Source: Serripes groenlandicus (Eukaryota > Mollusca > Bivalvia > Cardiida > Cardiidae). From it: a stretch of 64,000 bases of DNA. Of the stretch, positions 1-10,519 are shown piece by piece. The DNA lies in contig JASEVX010000001.1 of assembly GCA_031761405.1 (NCBI GenBank), positions 204,217,675 through 204,281,674 of the forward strand. Reading direction: 5' to 3'. The position numbers and the translations under genes are program-made. Each line of letters starts with the position of its first letter. The first letter of the stretch is position 1. The notes below the pieces were generated by a model. That model was not told the origin of the DNA. It saw only the letters and a list, made by a program, of their open reading frames with translations, and made no database searches.

Positions 1-47
1 TGGGGTCCAATGAAACATTATGGAAGCCTTAGTAACAATAGGAGACA

Positions 48-212
48 GAGGACTAGATAAGGAGAATTGAACTGGTCTTTTCCCATCAATATCTCCCTTA
101 TAACTTCACTAAAACCTATGTTGTGGGTACTCAAAAGAATCCTTTCACTGAGACGATTTCTTTTAGTACCCACAGCATAGGGATTGAGGGTCAAATAAGG
201 ATTGGGGGATGT
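48..212 (-). mobile_element. Family K foldback MITE, one end truncated
   Basis: The core is an inverted repeat: GTGGGTACTCAAAAGAAT is followed by CACTGAGACGATT and then TTAGTACCCACAGCATAGGG. The left flank, with CTAGATAAGGAG and a segment ending CAATATCTCC, matches one end of the copies at 10325 and 46633. The right flank (GGGTCAAATAAGGATT) is cut short. No coding capacity is seen. Confidence 0.75.
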
Positions 213-417
213 TTCGGGAGCATCAATTGCTTTTACCAATTCCTTACTGCTATCTACTATCAATCAAAACATAGGATCTCCCCATTTGCATGCATTCTAA
301 AAAAAAAATTGTTAAACTGAAATGTCGTCTAAATAATACTTTTTGTGACTTCATTGTTATGGTCCTTTTGCTGATGTATAGTAAAAATGTATCAAATATA
401 TGATTATTTCAGCTTTG

Positions 418-540
418 ACATTTGACGCTTTCGGAACCTTGGCAGCAGACAGCTTTATGAAAACATGGGACAAAAGAAGAAATTGCTTTAAACAAGCAAT
501 TTCTCCTTTTGTCATAATGTTTTCAACTCTATTCAATTAT
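418..540 (-). mobile_element. Family P MITE fragment
   Basis: This piece carries the family's GACGCTTTC and GCAGCAGACAGCTTT segments and the central hairpin (AAGAAGAAATTGCTT then AAGCAATTTCTCCTTTTG). It lacks both CCCTTTCCC ends and stops where the G-type array begins. Confidence 0.7.
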
Positions 541-955
541 TATCCCCCGCTTTTTCGAAGAGAAAAAAAGGGGGGTTATTAATTTCGGTTTGTCCGTCTG
601 TCTGTCCGTCTGTCACACTTCGTTTCCGTGCAATAACTGCCACAAATGTGAACCGTTTTTTTTTTAACTTGGTAACAAGGTTAAATGCCTTAAGGGCTAG
701 GCCAAGTTCGATCGTCACCTTCGGTGGAGTTATGGTCCCTTAATTAACAAAAAATGTTGTTTGTTGCTGTTTCCGTGCAGTAACTGCCACAAATGTGAAC
801 CGGTTTTTTTCAAACTTGGTAACAAGGTTAAATGCATAAAGGGCTAGGTCAAGTTCGATCGGCACCTTTGGTGGAGTTATGGCCCCTTAATTAACAAAAA
901 ATGTCGTTTTTTTTCTGTTTCCGTGCAATAACTGCCACAAATGTGAACCGTTTTT
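541..955 (+). repeat. Family G array, first part: head hairpin plus ~148-bp units
   Basis: The head is a CCCCC...GGGGG hairpin at about 543-578, then a GTCCGTCTGTC pyrimidine-rich stretch. Units begin at GTTTCCGTG (positions 622, 769, 917) and contain TGCCACAAATGTGAACC and GGAGTTATGG. The third unit is interrupted at a T-run by the H element at 956 and resumes at 1901. No protein is supported; open frames here follow the repeat. Confidence 0.85.
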
Positions 956-1900
956 AGCTCACCTGTGCACGAAGTGCTCAGGGTGAGTTATTGTGATCGC
1001 CCTTTGTCCGGCGTCCGTTGTCCGTCGTCCGTCGTCCGTCAACATTTTCTCCTCTGTAACCGGTGGGTCAACTGGGATGAAACTTCACAGAAAGCATCCT
1101 CGCAATGCCCTCACCAGAATTCCTTAAAATTTTTGGGATCCATGCAGAATTCTGGTTTCCATGGCAACGAAATGAAAAAAACTTCAAAATTCTTAAAAAT
1201 CTTCTCCTCCCAAAGTGTCAGGCCGATTTTCAAATTATTTTGTAGAAATGATCCTTGGGTGACCCTCTATCAGATTCCTTCAAGCCATGTTGATTGGTCG
1301 AAAAACATGGCCGCCAGGGGGGGGGGGGGGGGGGGGCGGGGCTATTTTGCCTTATTAGGCTTTAGTGCAAACTTAAAAAATCTTCTCCTCCAAAAGTGTC
1401 AGGCCGATTTTCAAATAATTCTGTAGAAATGTTCCTTGGGTGATCCTCTATCAGATTCCTTCAAGCCATGTTGATTGGTCAAAAGCATGGCCGCCAGGGG
1501 GCAGGGCTATTTTGCCTTTTATGGCTATAGTGAAAACTTAAAAAATCTTCTTCTCCATAAGTGTCGGGCCGATTTTCAAATAATTTTCTAGAAATGTTCC
1601 TTGGGTGACCCTCTATCAGATTCCTTCAAGCCATGTTGATTGGTCGAAAAACATGGCAGCCAGGGGGCGGGGCTTTTTTGCCTTATATGGCCAAAGTGAA
1701 AACTTAAAAAATCTTCTCCTCCGAAAGTGTCAGGCTGATTTTTAAATAATTTTGTAGAAATGTTCCTAGGGTGACCCTTTATCAGATTCCTTCAAGCCAA
1801 GTTGATTGGTCGGAAACTATGGCTGCCAGGGGGCGGGGCTTATATAGCTAAAGTGAAAAAAAAACAGGTGAGCGATTCCAGGGCCATCATGGCCCTCTTG
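956..1900 (+). mobile_element. Family H element (Helentron/HINE-like), full length
   Basis: The left end is AGCTCACCTG with a local hairpin (CTCACCTGTGCAC against GTGCTCAGGGTGAG). Next come a GTCCGTCGTCCG tract, a unique segment with CTTCACAGAAAGCATCCT, and four ~170-bp tandem units, each with ATTGGTCG, TGGCCGCCAGGGGG and TTCAAATAATT. The right end is CAGGTGAGCGAT, a GGGCCATCATGGCCC hairpin and CTCTTG. It sits inside a T-run of the third G unit, so both boundaries are set by the interrupted repeat. Subterminal inverted ends, a tandem core and a 3' hairpin are known features of Helentron-associated elements; the assignment is an inference. Confidence 0.85.
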
Positions 1901-2152
1901 TTTTTTTTAAACTTGGTAACAACGTTAAATGCCTTTAGGGCTAGACCAAGTTCGATCGTCATTTTCGGTGGAGTTATGGCCCCTTATTTAACAAAAAATG
2001 TCGTTTGTTGCTGTTTCCGTGCAATAACTGCCACAAATGTGAACCTTTTTTTTTTTTCAAACTTGGTAACAAGGTTAAATGCCTTAAGGGCTAGGCCAAG
2101 TTCGATCGTCACTTTCGGCGGACTTTATTCGGTGGAGTTATGGCCCCTTATT
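1901..2152 (+). repeat. Family G array, second part
   Basis: The interrupted third unit resumes with AAACTTGGTAAC after the H insertion, and a fourth unit starts at 2012. It stops abruptly at 2152 where a second H element begins. Confidence 0.85.
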
Positions 2153-4151
2153 AGCTCACCTGAGCTTTGCTCAAGGTGAGTTATTGTGATCGCCTTTTGT
2201 CCGTCGTCGTCGTCGTGCGTCAACTTCTTCTCCTCAGTAACCAGTGGGTCAATTGGATGAAACTTCACAGAAAGCATCCTCTCAATGACCTCACCAGAAT
2301 TCCTTCAAATTTTTGGGATCCATGCAAAATTCTGGTTTCCATGGCAACGAGACCGAAAAAACTTCAAAATTCTTCTTCTCCCAATTCTTCTTCTCCCCAA
2401 ATTGGTTTGGCAGATTTTCAAATAATTTTGTAGAAATGTTTCTTGGGTGACCCTCTATCTAGATTCCTTCAAGCATGTTGATTGGTCGAAAAACATGGCC
2501 GCCAGGGGGGGGGGGGGGGGGCTATTTTGCCTTATATGGCTATAGTGCAAACTTAAAAAAATCTTCTCCTCCAAAAGTGAAAAGGCTGATTTTCAAATAA
2601 TTTTGTAGAAAATGGTTCTTTGGGTGATCCTCTATCAGATTCCTTCAAGCCATGTTGATTGGTCAAAAATAAACATGGCCCGCCAGGGGGCGGGGCTATT
2701 TTGCCTTTTATGGCTATAATGAAAACTTAAAAAATCTATCTTCCCCCCTCCATAAGTGTCGGGCGCCGATTTTCAAATAATTTTTGTAGAAAATGTTCCT
2801 TGGGGTGACCCTTTATCAGATTCCTACAAGCAATGTTGATTGGTCAAAAAACATGGCCGCCATAGGGGGCGGGGGGGGGCTATTTTTGCCTTATATAGTA
2901 ATATGGCCCAAAGTGAAAACCTTAAAAAATTCTTCAACATCTTCTCCTCAGTAACCAGTGGTGGTCAATTGGGGATGAAACTTCACAGAAAAGGCATCCT
3001 CTTAATGACCCCCTCACCAGAAATTCCTTTCAAAGTTTTAGGGATCCATGCAGAATTCTGGTTTCCATGGCAAACGAAACGAAAAAAAAAAACTGTTAAA
3101 ATTTCTTCTTCTCCCAAACTGGTTGGCAGATTTTCAAATAATTTTGTAGAAATGTTCCTTGGATGACCCTCTATCTACCAGATTCCTTCACAGCCATGTT
3201 GATTGGGTCAAAAAACTACGGCCNNNNNNNNNNNNNNNNNNNNNNNNNNNNNNNNNNNNNNNNNNNNNNNNNNNNNNNNNNNNNNNNNNNNNNNNNNNNN
3301 NNNNNNNNNNNNNNNNNNNNNNNNNNNNNNNNNNNNNNNNNNNNNNNNNNNNNNNNNNNNNNNNNNNNNNNNNNNNNNNNNNNNNNNNNNNNNNNNNNNN
3401 NNNNNNNNNNNNNNNNNNNNNNNGGGGGGGCGGGGCTACTTTGCCTTATATGGCTATAGTGCAAACTTAAAAAATCTTCTTCTCCCAAACTGGTTGGCAG
3501 ATTTTCAAATAATTTTGTAGAAATGTTCCTTGGATGACCCTCTGTCAGATTCCTTCAAGCCACGTCTAAAAACATGGCCGCCAGGGGGGGGGGGCTATTT
3601 TGCCTTATATGGCTATAGTGAAAACTTAAAAAATATTCCTCTCCAAAAGTGTCTGGCCGATTTTCAAATAATTTTGTTGAAATGTTCCTTGGATGACCCT
3701 CTATCAGATTCCTTCAAGCCAAGTTGATTGGTCGAAAAACATGGCCGCCAGGGGGGGGCGGGGCTATTTTGCCTTATATGGCTATAGTGAAAACTTAAAA
3801 AATCTTCTTCTCCGAAAGTGTCAGCCTGATTTTCAAATAATTCTGTAGAAATGTTACTTAAGTGACCCTCTTTCAGATTCCTTCAAGCCATGTTGATTGG
3901 TCAAAAAACATGGCCACCAGGGGGGGGGCGGGGCTATTTTGCCTTATATGGCTATAGTGAAAACTTAAAAAATCTTCTTCTCCGAAAGTGTCAGGCCGAT
4001 TTTCAAATAATTTTGTAGAAATGTTCCTAGGGTGACCCTCTATCACATTCCTTCAAGCCAAGTTGATTGGTCGTAAACTATGGCCGCCAGGCGCGGGGCT
4101 TATATAGCTAAAGTGAAAAAAAAAAAAAACAGGTGAGCGATGGCCCTCTTG
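2153..4151 (+). mobile_element. Family H element, long copy containing the assembly gap
   Basis: The left end is AGCTCACCTGAGC with its local partner GCTCAAGGTGAG. Several ~170-bp units follow, then a second partial head segment (CTCCTCAGTAACCAGTG, near 2940), then more units. The right end has lost most of its hairpin (GCGATGGCCCTCTTG). Bases 2570-3223 carry many one-base additions relative to other copies. The copy faces the next one tail to tail. Confidence 0.8.
3224..3423. other. Assembly gap (200 N)
   Basis: Exactly 200 N lie between CTACGGCC and a G-run inside an H element. A round number indicates a scaffolding gap of unknown true size, so the repeat count of this copy is unknown. Confidence 0.99.
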
Positions 4152-4207
4152 TTTGACAAAATATGTTGAAAGTCCTCTGGTGCAGAATTGTTGTATGAGG
4201 GAAAGGG
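4152..4207 (-). mobile_element. Family P MITE, end fragment
   Basis: This holds only the spacer-side end: GAAAGTCCTCTGGTGCAG, then GTATGAGGGAAAGGG and TTAA at 4208-4211. The rest was replaced by the adjoining H copy. Confidence 0.75.
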
Positions 4208-4243
4208 TTAAGAGATCATTCATCTAGTTGGTTTTAATTTAAA

Positions 4244-5657
4244 CAAGAGGGCCATGATGGCCCTGGAATCGCTCACCTAATATTTTGTTTTCACTTTAGC
4301 TATATAAGCCCCGCCCCCTGGCAGCCATAGTTTCCGACCAATCAACTTGGATTGAAGGAATCTGATAGAGGGTCACCCTAGGAACATTTCTACAAAATTA
4401 TTTGAAAATCGGCCAGACACTTTTGGAGGAGAAGATGTTTTAAGTTTTCACTATAGCCATATAAGGCAAAATAGCCCTGCCCACTGGCGGCCATGTTTTT
4501 TTACCAATCAACATGGCTTGAAGGAATCTGAAAGTGGGTCATCCAAGGAACATTTCTACAAAATTATTTGAAAATCGGTCTGACACTTTCGGAGAAGAAG
4601 ATTTTTTAAGTTTTCACTATAGCCATATAAGGCAAAATAGCCCCGCCCCCCTGGCGGCCATGTTTTTCGACCAATCAACATGGCTTGAAGGAATCTGATA
4701 GAGGGTCATCCAAGGAACGTTTTTTACAAAATTATTTGAAAATCAGCCACACACTTTCGGAGGAGAAGATGTTTTAAGTTTTCACTTTGGCCATATAAGG
4801 CAAAATAGCCCCGCCCCCTGGCAGCCAAGTTTTTCGACCAATCAACATGGCTTGCAGGAATCTGATAGAGGGTCACCCAAGGAACATTTCTACAAAATTA
4901 TTTAAAAATCGGCCTGACACTTATGGAGGAGAAGATTTTTTAAGTGTTCACTATAGCCATAAAAGGCAAAATAGCCCCGCCCCCTGGCGGCCATGTTTTT
5001 TGACCAATCAACATGGCTTGAAGGAATCTGATAGAGGGTCACCCAAGGAACATTTCTAAAAAATTATTTGAAAATCGGCCTGACACTTTTGGAGTAGAAG
5101 ATTTTTTAAGTTTGCACTATAGCCATATAAGGCAAAATAGCCCCGCCCTGGCGGCCATGTTTTTCGACCAATCAACATGGCTTGAAGGAATCTGATAGAG
5201 GGTCACCCAAGGAACATTTCTACAAAATTATTTGAAAATCGGCCTGACACTTTCGTCGGAGAAGATTTTTTAAGTTTTCACTATAGCCATATAAGGCAAA
5301 AAAGCCCCGCCCCCCCTGGCGGCCATGTTTTTCGACCAATCAACATGGCTTGAAGGAATCTGATAGAGGGTCATCTAAGGAACATTTCTACAAAATTATT
5401 TGAAAATCTGCCAACCAGTTTGGGAGAAGAAGAATTTTGAAGTTTTTTCAGTTTCGTTGCCATGGAAACCAGAATTTTGCATGGATCCCAAAAATTTGAA
5501 GGAATTCTGGTGAGGTCATTGAGAGGATGCTTTCTGTGAAGTTTCATCCAAATTGACCCACTGGTTACTGAGGAGAAGAAGTTGACGCACGACGCACGAC
5601 GGACGCCGGACAAAAGGCGATCACAATAACTCACCTTGAGCAAAGCTCAGGTGAGCT
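4244..5657 (-). mobile_element. Family H element, full length, reverse
   Basis: Read on the minus strand it starts AGCTCACCTGAGC at 5657 and ends GGCCATCATGGCCCTCTTG at 4244, with about seven ~170-bp units between. It forms a large inverted pair with the copy at 2153-4151, separated by 92 bp. The unit motif TGGCCGCCAGGGGGCGGGG is well preserved in several units. Confidence 0.88.
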
Positions 5658-5694
5658 AAAAATTGAAATATGATCTTATTTCTTCTTTTCAGAA

Positions 5695-5849
5695 AGTGAC
5701 GTTTCTCCTCAAACCCTCTCCAGAATGGGGACCCGCCCACAAAGTGCCCAAGTTTGATCTTCAGGATCTTGAAGGGAAGAGTTCAACGAATGCTGGGAGA
5801 AATATCTCTAATCCGAATTTCAGTAGCGATGACAGTGTTACCAAGATAT
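5695..5849 (+). CDS. Candidate 3' terminal coding exon, product unknown
   Basis: A strong acceptor (TTTCTTCTTTTCAG) is followed by an open frame that begins KVTFLLKPSPEWGPAHKVPK and runs about 51 codons to TAA at 5847-5849, ending SSDDSVTKI. The exon starts about 40 bp after an H copy, in non-repetitive sequence. I do not recognise the protein. A second open frame overlaps it (to about 6023, with VARFTSVNPRDFC), so the reading frame is uncertain. No upstream exon was found, so this may equally be chance. AATAAA near 6285 could serve as a polyadenylation signal. Confidence 0.3.
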
Positions 5850-6120
5850 AAAGGCCTGGATGTTGCACGGTTTACTTCAGTTAACCCTCGTGATTTCTGT
5901 GTTAACCATGGAACATCGGGGGCCTACGCCAAAGTAAAGACCATCGGATTTCCTCACATACCCCCCAAATTAATCTCTGCCTCCATGTGGTGGGGGGTGG
6001 ACAACGGGCTTGGGCCTGGCTAAAAGAGGTTAGAGACGTAGTTCTGAAATGTTAGACAAAAGTGATCTCGATAATATTTTTTGGAATTTCTCTAGTCATT
6101 GTTACTAAATATATCACACA

Positions 6121-6253
6121 CCAATGTGGAAAAACAGCCAGTTGCTTGGGCAGTTTGTTGTGTGGATTACTGATGTGGGGAAGCCAGGAAACACATGAGT
6201 AGGTGAACTGGTTGTCGTGATATGACTAAAACCCCAATCAATCAATCAATCAA
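6121..6253 (+). mobile_element. Family S2 SINE, 5' truncated
   Basis: It matches the 3' half of the SINE at 36461: AGCCAGTTGCTTGG, GTTTGTTGTGTGGA, GAGTAGGTGAACTGG and GTGATATGACT, ending in a CAATCAATCAATC tail. The tRNA-like head is missing. Confidence 0.8.
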
Positions 6254-6437
6254 AAAATATATCACAATGATTCAATTCATTGAAAATAAAAAGAATTCAG
6301 TCTTTGTTTGTATCGTGTAAAGTTACAAAATTAATGTATGACTATTTATATATTAACCTAATGTTATGCCCTGGAGTTATATGGGAGGAAATTCAATGTG
6401 CTTTGCGCTGGGGTGGGGCATTTATATATATACATGT

Positions 6438-6880
6438 TTTTATACCCCCAGATACGTAGTATATGGGGGCTATATAGGAGTCACACTTGACGGTCGGTCG
6501 GTCCGTTGGTCTGGACATTTCTTGTGAACACTATTTCTCAGCAACCCTTAGTCAGAATTCAATATAACTTCATAATAATGATTGATACCAAGCCTAGTTG
6601 TGCATAGTGTCGGCGTGTTGCACTCGAATTATTTTTAAATGAGTTATGGCCCCTTAAATTTCTCATACACAGTTGGTCTGTAGACATTTCTTGTGAACAC
6701 TATTTCTCAGCAACCCTTGGTCAGAATTCAATATAACTTCACAAGAATGATTGATACCAAGCCTAGTTGTGCATATTGTCGGCGTGTTGCACTCGAATTA
6801 TTTTTAAATGAGTTATGGCCCCTTGAATTTCTCATATATATATATATATATATGTATATTGTCAGGCACCAGCTGGGGGT
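6438..6880 (+). repeat. Family G element with two ~155-bp units
   Basis: The head is a hairpin, ATACCCCCAGATACG then TATATGGGGGCTAT. The GGTCGGTCGGTCC tract follows, then two tandem units starting TGGACATTTCTTGTGAACAC near 6516 and 6675. Each ends GAGTTATGGCCCCTT, as in the G array at 541. A (TA)n run and CTGGGGGTATTCAT close it, inverted relative to the start. Confidence 0.75.
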
Positions 6881-6885
6881 ATTCA

Positions 6886-7735
6886 TCACCTTCAGTCATA
6901 TTTCTAGTTTGGTTGAATATTGATAAGATAAAACAAATTGTTCTACTCGACCTTTGTTGGCGTCAAAATCTGGTTGAAATTTTCTTGCAACATTGTTGCA
7001 TGTAAAGAGAATCAACAGAAAAAATGAAAAATTGTCTTTTTATGATATCAGTTATGGTTAATAATAGAGAAAAAAAACATGCCGATAGGTTTTGTATAAT
7101 TTGTATGATCTTCTTTCACTTTTTGTATTGGATTTAAAGGCACATCGGAACCCGATACTTTCAAGTAAACTATTCCGTTAAATAATGGACTCGTTGAAGT
7201 TTTCCATTTTAAATATGTTCTGTTCTCTAGACCTCAATAACAGTATTTAACCTCTTATAGTCGAGCGTGCATTTTGTTATTTGTGAGACGCATGAAAATG
7301 TTGCAGTAAGAAATGGCCATAGCTGTTATAACGGGTGGCTATTAATTTTCTCTGCAATGCGAATGCTTTAATATAATTTTTACTAAATTTCTTACAAATT
7401 GCTCTTACAATCAGATGATGAACAAAAAAAAAAAAATTTAGTTTTATCTTCAAAGACTTGATAGTTTATATGTGAGCTGTCAAGCAAAAAGGGTACTTAT
7501 GTTAAGGGTATTAAAAAAAAAATCCCTGACTTTATATATTTTTGTGAAAAATGGGCTGAAATTTCTGCCTTTGTTAATTAAGCTTGTTAATATTTGACTG
7601 TTTTACATTAAACATTTGTTTAAAAACCTGATATGATATTATAAGAGATGTCTGCTTTGACAATATTCTGAGGGGTAAAACAGTTATTGAATGAATGATT
7701 TTGATTTATTGTGGTTATAGAAACAGTTACTTTTT
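6886..7735. other. No recognised feature
   Basis: This is AT-rich single-copy sequence. No exon with paired splice sites, tandem repeat or known family is seen. Confidence 0.5.
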
Positions 7736-8831
7736 AGCTCACCTGAGCTTTGCTCAAGGTGAGTTATTGTGATCGCCTTTTGTCCGGCGTCCGTCGTCCG
7801 TCGTGCGTCGTGCGTCAACTTCTTCTCCTCAGTAACCAGTGGGTCAATTTGGATGAAACTTCACAGAAAGCATCCTCTCAATGACCTCACCAGAATTCCT
7901 TCAAATTTTTGGGATCCATGCAAAATTCTGGTTTCCATGGCAACGAAACTGAAAAAACTTCAAAATTCTTCTCCTCCTGAATTGGTTGGCAGATTTTCAA
8001 ATAATTTTGTAGAAATGTTCCTTGGATGACCCTCTATCAGATTCCTTCAAGCTGTGTTGATTGGTCGAAAAACATGGCCGCCAGGGGGGGCGGGGCTATT
8101 TTGCCTTATATGGCTATAGTGAAAACTTAAAAAATCTTCTCCTCCGAAAGTGTAAGGCCGATTTTCAAATAATTTTGTAGAAATGTTCCTTGGGTGACCC
8201 TCTATCAGATTCCTTCAAGCCATGTTGATTGGTCGAAAAACATGGCCGCCAGGGGGGGCGGGTCTATTTTGCCTTATATGGCTATAGTGCAAACTTAAAA
8301 AATCTTCTCCTCCAAAAGTGTCAGGCCGATTTTCAAATAATTTTGTAGAAATGTTCCTTGGGTGATCCTCTATCAGATTCCTTCAAGCCATGTTGATTGG
8401 TCAAAAAACATGGCCGCCAGGGGGCGGGGCTATTTTGCCTTTTATGGCTATAATGAAAACTTAAAAAATCTTCTCCTCCATAAGTGTCAGGCCGATTTTC
8501 AAATAATTTTGTAGAAATGTTCCTTGGGTGACCCTCTATCAGATTCCTTCAAGCAATGTTGATTGGTCGAAAAACATGGCCGCCAGGGGGCGGGGGCTAT
8601 TTTGCATTATATGGCTATAGTGAAAACTTAAAAAATCTTCTCCTCCAAAAGTATCTGGCCGATTTTCAAATAATTTTGTAGAAATGTTCCTAGGGTGACC
8701 CTCTATCAGATTCCTTCAAGCCAAGTTGATTGGTCGGAAACTATGGCTGCCAGGGGGCGAGGCTTATATAGCTAAAGTGAAAAAAAATAAAAAATCAGGT
8801 GAGCGATTCAAGGGCCATCATGGCCCTCTTG
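7736..8831 (+). mobile_element. Family H element, full length
   Basis: This is the cleanest copy: AGCTCACCTGAGC at the left, a GTCCGTCGTGCG tract, the unique head segment, five ~170-bp units, then CAGGTGAGCGATTC, GGGCCATCATGGCCC and CTCTTG. It is flanked by T-runs (TTTTT before, TTTT after), as for the other insertions. A frame open through the head is not taken as coding. Confidence 0.9.
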
Positions 8832-9253
8832 TTTTAAGTAATATCTGCTTTTGTCACAATGTTTACAAATTGATCTGTAACAGAGGCGTCTTAAGTCATC
8901 TGTGTCAGGGTTAAGAAGAAACTGAGGTTGTGGGTGAAATATGTACATGCTTGCAAAGGCTTACATCGAGAAATTGCTGTGTGTAGTTTATATAAGGTAA
9001 GACCTGGTGTAAAATTAACCTTTAGAGTTTATAGTGACCAGAAAAGATCAGGCTCGGTTTTCGGGGTTGGAGTGCATCCGTAGAACAATCACTCATTATT
9101 TGTGTCTTTGTTAGTTGAGTGATAGATTTAATTAAAACAATAAGGCAATGTTAACCACCAGAGTGAAATATGACGAGGCAAGTTTCACTAAGATTGGTTT
9201 AGGCACACCAAAAGTTCTTTGCTTCAACTCATATATTCTACACATTATATGGG

Positions 9254-9307
9254 AAGGGAGATGACCCTGTTAAAATCTAATATATATTTTAACAGGTTAT
9301 CTCCCTT
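9254..9307. repeat. Short foldback hairpin
   Basis: Arms AAGGGAGATGACCCTGTTAA and its near-perfect complement (TTAACAGGTTATCTCCCTT) surround a short AT-rich loop. It may be the tip of a small MITE; wider ends were not found. Confidence 0.6.
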
Positions 9308-10001
9308 AAATCATGGTTTAATTTCAACTAGAGACCACATTTTAAACCCAATCTCAGTAAATTGGGTCATGTGGGGTCAAAAACTAGGTCAATTTGAAAA
9401 ATCTAAAAAAAAAATTGGATGCAGTGCAAAAAAAGTTTTTAACAACATAGTTCACAACTTGTAGTTTTAACTGTTTTTGCCTTAAATAATAGAAATTGGT
9501 GTCCATGAGATACTTTTGTCAAACAGGTTTTCGACAAAACTGAAACCTGGTGATATGACTGTTCAGAAACATGTGCTGATGAGCATTAGACTTTTATTTC
9601 TGCTCAATTTCTTTAACTTTACTGATTCTAACCAAATTATTTTGGGGTAAAGTTCACTGTTACTAAAAATGGTCTCCATTGAACACTTATTTTTTGCTGT
9701 TTTGGGGTGTGTCTTCTTTTGATGTTTAATTTATATAATGTGCTACATACTACATAATATCATCCACATTTTATTTGACTATATATAATTCTTTTGTGCT
9801 TTACTATTTTACTGTTCTTTTAGCATTATGAAATAATTCATTTTTTCCATCCATTTCTTTGTCAATTTATATCAATTACAAGTGAATCTCAATATTGTAT
9901 GGGTCAATTTATCAGGCTTTAGATTTATCCTTACAATTTAGAATGTTACGTTGTCCTAACTAAATGTATGTGCTTTACTACACATGACATGATCTTCTAC
10001 T
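9308..10001. other. No recognised feature
   Basis: AT-rich sequence with no supported exon or repeat. Confidence 0.45.
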
Positions 10002-10005
10002 TTAA

Positions 10006-10146
10006 CCCTTTCCTACATACAACAAATCTTCACTAGACGACTTTGAAAACATACTCGCAAAAATATGAATAGAGATGAAAACGTTGTGGCAAAAGTAGAA
10101 ATTGCTCATTATGAGGCTTCACAAAGTGTCTGTATGTGGGAAAGTG
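10006..10146 (+). mobile_element. Family P MITE, internally deleted
   Basis: TTAA (10002-10005) and CCTTTCCTACATAC start it, and GTGGGAAAGTG followed by TTAG ends it. The right half of the central hairpin is lost. Confidence 0.75.
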
Positions 10147-10324
10147 TTAGTGTCTTTTATATGGATTTAAAAAAAAAAAATGAAAAGGTAATTCAAAAAA
10201 GGAACATAAAATGTCCTAATCAAAATTTAAAAAGTGCTGTGTTTGTGTAGCCTGCCTTGGCATACAGGGATCAGTTCTGCTTCACTCTTTCACTTACTGA
10301 CCTTCAAGAGAGTCGGACATGTGT

Positions 10325-10519
10325 ACAGAGCTCTAGATAAGGGGCGTTTTGCATGTTCTCAAATCCTTATTTGACCCTTTAACCCTATGTTTTGGGTACT
10401 CAAAAGAATTATCAGTGAGACGATTCTTTTGAGTACCCACAACATAGGATTTGCTTGGTTAATAAGAGAGATATTGTGGGGAAAACAGCTGTATTCCCAT
10501 CCTTATCTGGACCTCTGGA
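10325..10519 (+). mobile_element. Family K foldback MITE, near complete
   Basis: The ends are imperfect inverted repeats (CAGAGCTCTAGATAAGG and CCTTATCTGGACCTCTGG). The core foldback pairs TTTTGGGTACTCAAAAGAAT with TTCTTTTGAGTACCCACAA across GTGAGACGA. The right arm continues GAGAGATATTGTGGGG. There is no target duplication that I can fix. Confidence 0.85.

Noticed and set aside
1318..1335. G-quadruplex promoter element in the long G-run
   Set aside because: The G-runs occur in each H unit and vary in length; they are part of the repeat and may include sequencing slippage.
7769..8029. Open frame of 86-97 codons through the head of several H copies (for example 7769-8029, 50571-50864, 5371-5643)
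   Set aside because: It is shared only because the copies are recent; it runs from the terminal hairpin across a GTC-rich tract into a tandem unit, has no recognisable domain, and is broken in other copies. Triplet changes in the GTC tract keep it open by chance.
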